A stretch of DNA of 64,000 bases from Macrocystis pyrifera (lineage: Eukaryota > Sar > Phaeophyceae > Laminariales > Laminariaceae). Both the position numbers and the translations under genes were made by a program. The notes under the pieces were generated by a model. It was not told the origin of the DNA. It saw nothing but the letters and a program-made list of their open reading frames with translations, and made no database searches. The DNA lies in assembly GCA_031763025.1 (NCBI GenBank), contig JASSKH010000006.1, positions 10,227,691 to 10,291,690 of the forward strand, written 5' to 3'. This document shows, piece after piece, positions 54,401 through 64,000 of this stretch; within the stretch, counting starts at the first letter, position 1, and every line of letters begins with the position of its first letter.

Positions 54401-55949
54401 AGCATACTCGAAGTATTAGCATCACCGGAGCATCAGCTGAGATATCACCGCCTGCTTCACCAGGCGTGGTGTCAGATGCTTTAGGGCTGTGTCTGACTCG
54501 CGCCTCAACACGTGCCGAGCCCACGACAGCGAACACATGATCAACAGTCAGCTGAAGGAGGTATACGCGCTCACGATAGCGGGAGGACAAACACTCGCAG
54601 ACCTCGGGACAGCATCTGCCGCATCAAGACAGGACGACCAAGGGCCACTGGCGACCTCGGCCCTCATGTACACCCTCGTGCCAGCTTCACGCTTCTTCTT
54701 TGTGTTGGACGGAGAGCTCGTCGACATCGGGACCAGGATGCAAACACTTACTTCTTGATGAAGTGTGGAGGCGGGGCTGAGACGAGAATTAGTTTGGATG
54801 AAAAATACATTCCCCTCCCACATCAACATACATTGAGCCTGAAATTCTTGTAGAAGGATAACGGACCAAGCGCATCGGACGAGCACCGGCGTTTACACGA
54901 ACACAAGGTCAAACAACTGGAAGCGCAAACAAAATTATCGCCCCTACCGAAGCCGTAGAGTTTCGCATGTTCAATTTGTACGGGGTGGATAAACAAATTA
55001 TTCCTTGGCCATCGAAATGATCACTGGGGTTTTGTTTTTACGTCCATTGGTAGCGTATCCCATGCATCTCGCTACAGTGCAGTGATGGCCGGTGTTGTAC
55101 AAGATTACGATATATCGCAATCAGTACCAGGAAAGGGTGCTCTGTAACCAAATCGAACCAATTGTTTCGATTTGATAGCTGAAAATAATATATAATTATT
55201 TCGTCTCCAGAATCACAGGATGTTTAGCAAGAGAATCCGCCACCTGGATTAGTCAAAAGCAGAGACTAGCAAGAACAAGGGGTAGATGTCTCCCTGTAAA
55301 CAGTATGCCTTGTTACAGCATTAAGATCGACAAATACAAAATTTGATCCTTTGTTTTGTGGTTGACAGGAACGTTAACGGTTTGTTCAGTCCTAGGCTTG
55401 CTGCGGAATGAAGAACAAATACACTGTTTTGGACTACTGCACACATTTAGCATTCCATTGTCGTTTGCCTAACTGGGATGTCCTGCACGTTTGGTGATTC
55501 TAATGTTGTGGATTGATAACTATACATGCAGAATATATGCAGAAACGCGTCTAGTACCGCAGCAGGATTTATTACAACGGCTTTGTTTGGACAGTAGCTT
55601 TCAGAAGCGTTTATTGAATACTTCCCTCGCAACAGTCATCATCTTGGTTTGTGCATTTTCGGAAATGTGGTATGTCACGCAGAAGTAACGAGTACGTTGC
55701 GGAAGAGTTAATTTTGAAGTTATCCTCATTTCGATGTGTTAACGCATCGAGGGTCGTATTAGGGATGACACATATTACAACAGAAGTCAATATCATATGG
55801 TCGCTGCTGCGCAAAACAGGGTTACATAATACGACGTAGCTTGTGCTACACTCTGGAGGCAGAACCCATCAAAGGCAGTAGTGATCTGTTCCGTAGAACG
55901 GTTTTCATGTAGTACATTACCAGTGCTCAACAGCAGGTACCACGCTCTT
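54401..55949. other. No gene recognised
   Basis: Plus-strand frames at 54489-54853 may be the decaying end of the copia remnant. The rest is A/T-rich with short frames. Confidence 0.35.
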
Positions 55950-56640
55950 CTGTACACTCGTACACAGAGAAACATATTTCAAGAGGATAGTATAGTAGCA
56001 AATACGAAGCAGCACATGTAGCACGTACGTACTGGTAAGCATGGAGAATACACCTTCAGTATCTACAGAATCTACAGCAGCACACGTAGTGCGTGCGCAC
56101 TGGTAAGTCATGAAGAAGATAACTTCAGCATCCCTCGCGGAGCAGTAGCACAATATTAGGTACGGTTGAAATAACAACATACATGGTAGGCTACAAGAGG
56201 TCATGAGTGCGTACCCTAAGAGATATCTGTTGTTGCAGTAGTTCAAATCCGAGGGAATCCCTGTTGTATTTGGTGTGCGCTGATATCAAAGAAGGGTGCT
56301 TCCTTGTTCTGATTTGTTTTGAGCGAATGTCATCCTTTGTTTGGAGCCCCGAGCGCTTACGCGCAACGTTCCCCTTTAAGCGCACTTGAATCCTGCCATC
56401 AGCACTCATCTGCTAAGCAAACCAATCAACCAACATTGTGGCTTGGGGGTCACCACACCGTCTCGTCGTTCTTCTATTCGTTTGAAGCTACACGTATAAG
56501 TTCACCCAGTCGTGAATGCGTTTACCTCAAACATCGGCTGTGTATTGATCGGCCATCGGCAATCGAATCTAGCCGTACAAATCAACGACGAACTGGCGCA
56601 CACGCCAATCGTCATAACCAACTGATTTCAGTAGTTATCG
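55950..56640. repeat. Diverged direct duplication, copy 2 (without the MITE)
   Basis: Partner of 50100-51035; it reads through the MITE insertion point near 56490 with GAAGCTACACGTATAAGTTC. The minus-strand frame 56246-55917 contains FMTYQCARTTCAAVDSVDT, matching FMIYQCACTTCAAVDTVNA in copy 1. Confidence 0.75.
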
Positions 56641-57490
56641 GCATTATTCGCTTTAGGGTTTTGGTGATCAATCCACGAAACAAAAGCATCGAAGGTATGT
56701 GGTACCTGGTAAGTGACACGTAGGCGCCATCTTTGGACGGCATGAGTGTAGCTTTGTCAGGTGGAAATTTCGGACTACTCGTACCTACATTTTTTTTGTA
56801 CCATTTTTCTGCTTTGGGGTTGGGCATAAACTGTGAGCCAGGCGTGCAGTGTCCCCAGTGGCTACGTAGGTGGTCCGCGTTTCCATTGATATACATTCCG
56901 TGCATTCGAGTCTCATGGAGTGCGTACTGGTACGGGTTTTTGTTTCTACTATATTAAATAACGAAAAGCGCGAGAACGTGAGTTACCAACATTCGATGAC
57001 AATCGCCGAGCAGTGGGAATGCCGAACCCTATGCGCGATTAAAATGACCCCCCGTACCGGGGGGGGGAGACGGGACGAAACCTGTGACCCCGGTTTGTCC
57101 GGAAGATTGCTGAGGGTAAAACCTCGTACGAGTCAAATTGAGAAGTCAAAGTGATGATAAAAAAAGAAATAGCCAGCTCGCTGTTTCGAGTACGGAAGAA
57201 GGACAGCAGCAGGGTACATGGGATAGTAATATTTTACATGCTCCAATATTCCGATGTACTCGAAAGCCCAAAGGGATCTTGCGATTGTTATACTGAAGAA
57301 GGAAATACAACTGTATGATGCTGCCACGAATGTCGTCTCTTTGGCACTGTCGCATTCTTCTTTGTCGAGTTCAATCCTTCGGGAACGACATCGCTATCAA
57401 TCAGACGGACAAGATGAAATTTGCTGCATCCGGAGATCGAATTGGAAAACGAACATCGAGGCAAAGGTATTCGTCTGAGATCCGTAGCGA
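56641..57490. other. No gene recognised
   Basis: Short frames. Contains a G9 run near 57060 and ends at a G24 run. Confidence 0.4.
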
Positions 57491-57514
57491 GGGGGGGGGG
57501 GGGGGGGGGGGGGG
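57491..57514 (+). repeat. Poly-G run of 24
   Basis: 24 uninterrupted G, the longest homopolymer in the window. It lies about 80 bp upstream of LINE fragment D. Confidence 0.95.
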
Positions 57515-57589
57515 ATTCAAGCGTACATTTATCCTTGGAGTCGATATCCATTATCTTGTTTTCATGTTCTGCTCCGTAGGTTCGTAACT

Positions 57590-58754
57590 GGACTCGCATG
57601 GGCATGCTACAATCGGTTCAAACGGGAACTGTATGTTATGGAAGATGCCCCGTTCATTCTAAAAGTGAGCATGCTAAAGGCCGAGATGATGGAGACCCTC
57701 CTGTACGGGTGTACGGGTGCGTGACGTGAACTCTTCGTCAGAAGCACATCGCTGAGCTCCGAACGGCACACCACAGACTCCTCCTACCGATCATTGGCTT
57801 CTAGCGATGGCAACGCACTGACCACCTCATGTCGTACGCCGAGGTGTTAAAAAGGCACAATGCGAGAGCGTTGAGACGGCCATACGCAAAAGACGCCTCC
57901 TCTTTGGGGGGGCCGTACATCGGACGGCCAGTAAGCGGTTGACCCGCCGGGTAATGTTTGGGACGATGGCTGGTGGGGAGAACCCAGGACCAGGCTGACC
58001 GGAAAAGAACTGGGTTCAATGTCTTGCAGACGACCTCAGGGTTTCCACCCCACCAAGGGCTCCACGCAAAGCAAGTTCTATTGCTGTTCGGAGTAGAAAC
58101 AGTGTTATGGCCGAGGGCGGCTAAGAAGAGCGATCAGTGGGTACCGGGGGCTCGTCGAAGTGGCGGAATGTTTCATGGCGAGGTGGCACAGGGACGAGGC
58201 ACGGAGGAGCCGGCTGCGCCACGCAGCTGAGGACATCAAGAACAGCGACAACGGGAGTGGGGAGAGGGGGAAGGGCTGCCGTACTGATACAGCTGTCGAT
58301 GAGTACATAAACGAAATGAAAGATGGGGTGGCTAGGTATCGGTTCGATTAGCTCTTATGGACTTTTGCCTGTAGCTCCTCTCTTTAGTGTTGCTTCGTCC
58401 GCGCAGCTGATATCTGTCCTTGAGTACGTATGATTTCCGTCTGGCAGCCTTTCTGAGGTCGCTCCGTCGTTTGTATTCTGTTTCATTTCAAATTTTAGTT
58501 CCGGTTTTATTGTATTCTTGTTCTTATTGTTTTGGTCTTGCTTGTGTTGTTGTGTTCTCGTACCCGGTACGTTGGCATTTCACTTGCGTTACACTTGAAT
58601 TTGCGATTTTTTTTTTAGGTATCCCTCTGTCTCACAGTCTGTGACCACGGAATTAGTACCTCTCTAGGATAAGGAATCAGGACAAAAGCTGGGTGTACTG
58701 ATGAAGCTGGGTAGAAAAGACCATTCAATATGAAGACAATAACAACAACAACAG
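57590..58754 (+). mobile_element. LINE fragment D (3' third)
   Basis: 5'-truncated member of the LINE family in plus orientation. KVSMLKAEMMETLLYGC (compare KVRMLKAEVIETLLYGC) near 57670-57715, HIAELRTAHHRLLLPIIGF, then RWHRDEARRSRLRHAAEDIK and MKDGVARYRFD at 58160-58350 (protein end). The 3' UTR follows, with the family ending GTACCTCTCTAGGATAAGG ... GAAGACAATAACAACAACAAC up to 58754. Truncation to the 3' third is the usual outcome of incomplete target-primed reverse transcription. Confidence 0.85.
58160..58351 (+). pseudogene. LINE C-terminal basic region (fragment D)
   Basis: 63 codons homologous to the end of LINE B's protein: Arg/Gly/Ser-rich, ending MKDGVARYRFD versus MADRVARYRAN, and closing at the same TAG/TAA position. 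It confirms the true C-terminus of the family. Confidence 0.75.
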
Positions 58755-61700
58755 CATTGCGTATACCGCTCCCCCTCCGCCCCGCGTGTGCGTATATGTA
58801 CGGTATGCAAGAATCACTTTGTTCGCTTTGGTTTTTCCATGTGCACACATGTCTGGTGAGTTGTAAATATTCTATTCGTCGGCGTGGTCACAGAGCCCGT
58901 TTTTATCACCCCCCCCCCCCCCCCCCCAGGTCCCCCACTGCCGCGAAGCAATGATATTTTGTATAGTGTAGACTGTATTATTGCTTACTGGGGCTTAGAT
59001 GCTTCCGTTCCAAGTTGGTTGATTTAGTTGGATGATCCAGTTGGTCACAACTGGTTCGAAAAGGATGTGCCCACTCCCTTCCCCCGCCATGCGAGTGTTC
59101 GGTTATTACTGTAATTAATGTTAGAGCATGAAGTACATTTACGTACGTGGACAGGAGCAACAATATTGATACTACTGTCCTTGCGCGTACCTGTCCGTGC
59201 CCGTACTAATATGCAAAATTGATAACTGCTTTTGAGTTTGGTGGTTTGCAATGTGTATTTTAGGGGTTGGTTAGACAGACAAACTTTGGTAAACTCAACT
59301 CGCACTTGTAAATCATTGGGAGATCCGGGTGGCCTCATATTGACTTGGACAAGTATGATAGTGCGAGATTTGAGATTCTAGAAATTCGAAGGGCAATGCG
59401 TACAGAGCCGAGAGGCGGTTGTGCGTATGGTCCTGTAGTAGGTTTTCAAACAACTGCGTGCGGTAGACCGTTTGTCGACCTACTTCACCGAACTGATTGG
59501 CGTTTGGTTGTCGCAGACAGAGGCCCCGGTTTCAGCAGTTGAGTGTTGGGGAGATCGTTGAAGCTTGAGGCAGCACAGTATGGTTTCGAAATTTGCACTC
59601 AATTTGAATATTTGGATTTTGGATGAGTTCGATGTTTTCTCAGTAAGCAGGCAGCTGTTTTGTCTTATGATGTGTTTTTGAACTTCTGTTTAGAATTGAT
59701 AGTACTACTCCTTGTGGTGCCACGATAGGAGGACGTATGTATTGTATGAGTGTGGACCTACAGTAGTACTGCATTGACGGTTTTATCATGACGGTGTGCC
59801 GCGACATGGGAGGCTGTAGGACATAGCAGTCCATCATAGTCGCGAAAATATCTGATGTTATTTGACTCGCTGATGGGCGTGGTGCATGTAGCTGAATTTT
59901 ATCTACAGAGATCACGGATAAATTAGTAGTGTTGTGGGATGCATATTTATGTGAGGACTACTTCTATGGTTCCGTTAAGGCGATGGGAGGCGCCGTACCT
60001 CGCAAATACCTGCGAACATGCTTTAGCATGCATACTCGTAGTATATATTGATACTTCATAGTATTACTGATACTTGATATATTTTTCTGCTTTTTCTTCG
60101 CCGCGCCTCATGGTCAGATCGAGCGACGCACCACCCGTCGCACTAGTTACCCCTTAACTCTTGTTTGTATCAGGGTGGTGAGCGGTGCATGCGACTTTAA
60201 AGCATACATGTGCATGAATTATCCTCCGTCCCCTCAAAATTCAATATGTGCATGATAGAATGCCAAAATAATCGCGAACAACTTCAAAATTGGTAATCTA
60301 GAAGATGTCTCCGACCATAATGATACCTTGACGCCGATACTGCCTCAAGACTTCAGCGGCAAATAAAGAAACAATTGGCCAGTACGGAGCGCATAACTAT
60401 AATTTTGTTTCATTTCATATTCAATTGTCACGGATAGTGCTTTCCAGCTTCTTGACAAGCCATGATCACAGGTGTCGTCCCTTGTCCCCCCGCCTCCCGT
60501 TTTACGTTTTTGTGTGCACAGAGTTCAGCATTTCCACTGCTCGTCGATTAGGATAGACAGGTTCTCACTAGTAGACTGAAACATATAATCTCCTTCGTTT
60601 CCCCGGATACAACCAACAATTTCCGTCGCCCCCATAAGATTAAAGCAGCACCATTACATATATCATGCTTCGCTTTCCGAGTTCGAGAGCGTTTACACCA
60701 CATTAGTGTGGAACAACATTGTAGGTGGGGTGCTTGTCGTATCCAATACGGTGACATGGCAACGCATGGTGTACTCCCTGTACAGAAGTGCGCACAGTGT
60801 GTATGATATGTGGCTCGTCGTGTTGTGGCCATAGGCCGTGTGGATATATTTATATTTTAATTATTTTGTCGTGTTTAAAGTATTCAGTACGATGTACATA
60901 TACTTGCGCCATCAACTCTGATTACTGCAGAACGGTGCAGTATAGGTGTCCTATTAATAGTTGTGTGACCAAAGAGCTTGTCTTTCTCTAAAAATAGCAA
61001 CGGAGAATCGGCTCGTATTCTGGGTGTGCAGAATGTTCACTGGAAGAAAGAAGAACAAGCACTCGTCCATTGATCAGTCCGGCATAGTAATTCCATTGAC
61101 GGTTCTACTCTTACCTTCTGAGAAACACTTAATGTTCCAAAGATACATCCGTATTCGCGATCAAAAAGACAAGAGTGGCTAATGCTGAGCACGAAAAATA
61201 AAGTTCACTCTAAACTCAGGTAATTACGCCACATCTCATGAAAAATAAAACTCCCATACTGCGTATAAAACGACCAAACTCAGTCATGTTGGGCCAAAAC
61301 GATGAAATGTCACTCGATATTTCGTTTCACTGACACAACATTATTGCAAACAAAAACATGATCACATGGTTCGCACTAAATTGGAAATTTAACAGATTAT
61401 TATCGCATATATGTTGCAGGAAGATCACCTTCAAAAATAATATTTCAACTCACATCCCCGACAATTTATGAAGACGCTAGCACCCTCAGGAATGCGTCGT
61501 CAACTACCCGCGCCGGCACGTAGATGGTTCGGCAACATTTATATACATATATACATGAGTACGACTTGTAATGAGAGTGAGGGGCGATTCGCAACCGATA
61601 GTAGTATTTCGACGTTCTAGAATAATTGATGCTGATCTACCAGAATCTCCACCAGTCTTTTGTCCCCTGTTGACCTTCTGTGAGCCCACTAACTTACTAC

Positions 61701-63555
61701 TAGAACCCATCATGGGTCCGTACTTGTGCCTCCCGCAGCATCTTCGACGACGACTACTGACTGTTTGCGAAGACATATATCAGCCACCTGAAGAGCAGCA
61801 ATATTCTAGTAAGGGCAATTTCTTCATCAGCGACGTAGCCTTTGTACTATATTTGCTCCCACGCCAGAAATGAAACGTTTCACGACATCGTTATAACGAC
61901 CTATCTGCGGTACTCGCTCGTTCGTAACTTCCATTAAACGCAAACACCTCATGAGTCGTTTCTTGTTGCCTTCGACGGTCGGCTGGCGCACTGTACGACT
62001 TAGGAGCATCCTAAAATTTCATGGCCGGTAGTTTCCCGTGAGGAACTATTGCTGCTCGCAATCGAAGTGCGAACGTTCGGTTAGGGGTTGTGTTTTGTCT
62101 CATTTTGTGCACCCCAGATTTCGACCAATTTCGACCACTGAGGAACCCTCAAGTCGGGGTCAGGGTGCAGGGCTATCTTAAGAATCAATGCAGGGGAGCT
62201 ATCTCGAAAGAAACTCAAGCTGCTGTGATAAAACGTTTCCCAGTCACGGCCGCTCTCCGGTAGCGCGAACCATCCGAAATTATATACTCTGCTTGTTGAC
62301 AACGATGAAATATTTCCTTCCGATAGAACATATAGATCTCAGAGTCACCGGAAACCCGGGGATCGGGAAGTGCCAGCGTAGCCTTAATGCATTTATGTAA
62401 GGGGAAGGTTCTCGTAGGGGCAGCGGGTAACAGGTAGAAATGTATACCACTTGAAAGACGAAAAGGTAGAAGGTGTATGCATTGAAAATTGGGATGCTTG
62501 GTACGGCGTTATTTCAAGCATATGATAGTTTCACGATCGGTAAATATTTTAGCGGAAGGACATATAGACGCAACTCAACAACGGTAGCTCATTGTGAAGA
62601 GTGGAGCCTTGGATGCAGCGAAGTAACCAGGATAGTCGACGGGCGAGGTCGGCACGAGCTGAGGGGAGCCTGTCGCCGAGCGAGGAACGTTAAGAACTTG
62701 TTATGTAGAGCGGCGGCGAGACAGATTTCGGAAGAACATGTGCTGCGTTCGCGGAGATATGGGGGGCAACAAGTCCGGCCTCAAACTGAATCTCAGTAGT
62801 GGATATCTGCAAGGAAGGTAGATGGTCGCCGGGCTTGTTTTTGGTGTACGTTCAGGCTAACGTGTTGGGTACGTTAGAGCTAATAACATGGTGGACGCAG
62901 TATGGGTATCAGGTGTTAGGGGAGGAGGCTCGGGAGGACGAGGGACAACCGAGATAAACACGCAGTGAGGCTGAAAAGATAGATGTTGCTCTGTCCGTAA
63001 ATATAGGCAAGGCTCGAATTCTTTTTTAAGTGCTCAAATAATCCGTAAATTCATGCCCGTACAGACTGGTAGGAAACACGGTCTCAAGGGGGGAGGTGCT
63101 CCACTGGGGGAGCGCGACCGGTAGAGAGGTCGACCGCGTTTCGTTGATCATTGTTGGGGGAGGCGTAGGTAAGCGGGAAGGGGATGGAGCAGCGCCTTCC
63201 CTCTCCGTTCCATGTTGCTATCTTCTGGGGTAACGGGGGGCGCACACTTGAGGGGAGGTAAGGGGCCGGTGCAGCCTGTCCCTTCCCTGCCCACATGGTT
63301 TCGAGATTCTTCATGTCATGTATAACATCTTTCGTGGAAGTTACAACCAAAAACCTTTTTTGTTTCGAAGAGCTCGCATACCCTAAATGTCGTGATATGC
63401 CGGTCTCAGAATTGTTGTGTGCAAAGGAAAACACGTACATTTCTCAATTAAGAATACGCATATTTCCCAATCAAAGTGGTGCACTCAAAATGAAACTGAG
63501 AAAAGTGTGATTAGCTCCCCCCGGCGATGAACGCGTTCAGAATACCCCACGGGTA
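58755..63555. other. Long stretch without a supportable gene
   Basis: Only short frames, none recognised: for example minus 62302-62081 (SFFRDSSPALILKIALHPDP, then QWSKLVEIWG) and plus 61571-61873 (VRGDSQPIVVFRRSRIIDAD) look compositionally protein-like but match no family I know. A C19 run lies at 58909-58927. Some could be exons of a spliced gene. Confidence 0.35.
58909..58927 (+). repeat. Poly-C run of 19
   Basis: 19 uninterrupted C about 155 bp after the LINE fragment D tail. Confidence 0.95.
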
Positions 63556-63591
63556 CTCCGAGTATATTCGATACTGCGAGCATACTCGGAG
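63556..63591. repeat. Hairpin with 10-bp perfect stem
   Basis: CTCCGAGTAT (63556-63565) pairs with ATACTCGGAG (63582-63591) around a 16-nt loop. No T-run follows. Confidence 0.85.
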
Positions 63592-64000
63592 CATCGTGCA
63601 TGTTTCGTGTACTGAGAGTATTACAGAACATGCCACACCCGTACGCGAAACCCACCAACCCTACAGAACTTACCTTTGAAACGTTTCATCGACAAAAACA
63701 ACTAACCTTGAGCAGAAAACCAAAAGCGTCACGTCGTCGACGTCAGTGTTTCTTTACGTGCAATATCAACCTAGGGACCGACGACTGCTACGCAGGAAGT
63801 GCGTCTTCGTCTGCTCTGGTCACATATCTAAGGTACCTGTAGGTTATATTGCGTTAGTTGTTTGCTCGCCGGATGTTTTCTATACGAAGGTGCAAACCTT
63901 TCAGCAGCCATGTATCACCTGCCAGGTAGATTGAGGGAACACTTGCTATGACTCATGACGCCGCAACAGAGGAGAGGGGATGCCAAAACACCAACCGGAA
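63592..64000. other. No gene recognised
   Basis: A plus-strand frame 63600-63842 is basic with no known domain. Confidence 0.4.

Overview
This window is eukaryotic nuclear DNA. One gene is cut into at least eight exons by GT-AG introns of 0.5 to 4.4 kb, and most of the rest is decayed retrotransposon: Ty1/copia LTR elements, an APE-type LINE family, a nested non-autonomous LTR element and a small inverted-repeat (MITE-like) family. I saw no bacterial operon structure and no rRNA gene. The mix of long introns, copia elements, a LINE with (CAA)n tails and many homopolymer C/G runs suggests a large-genome alga or protist, for example a brown alga. That taxonomic guess is inference; no marker gene is present.

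Layout. 1-1.87 kb is GC-rich with no gene I can defend. 1.87-12.98 kb is a satellite-like array split by a 9.65-kb copia element (2697-12347) with 244-bp LTRs. That element is itself interrupted, inside gag, by a 3.49-kb non-coding LTR element (4340-7826) flanked by a perfect 5-bp target duplication. 12.98-15.78 kb is a second, truncated copia copy that keeps the empty version of the nested insertion site and carries a MITE of its own. 15.8-26.2 kb holds four pieces of one LINE family. The most complete (21103-25915, minus strand) jumped into the 3' tail of an older copy. 26.2-32.5 kb is mostly unassigned, with hairpins and a widely spaced perfect inverted repeat. 32.56-34.64 kb is a tandem array of an ~840-bp unit, about 2.5 copies.

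34.89-47.25 kb (minus strand) carries the one convincing host gene, a major facilitator superfamily transporter of the ZIFL/tetracycline-transporter type. It was assembled from eight exons whose phases all fit and which encode 466 residues without a stop. Its 5' end is unresolved, and a candidate earlier exon has an in-frame TGA. 50.1-56.6 kb contains a diverged direct duplication (one copy split by a second MITE), a 52-bp tandem repeat and a remnant of a different copia family. 57.6-58.75 kb is a LINE 3' fragment. The remainder to 64 kb has no gene I can support.

The transposable elements allow a relative history: satellite array, then the copia insertion, then the nested LTR element; and separately the older LINE tail, then the full LINE insertion. 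Every mobile element seen is disabled by frameshifts, stops or deletions, so they look like relics that may be moved only by intact relatives elsewhere.
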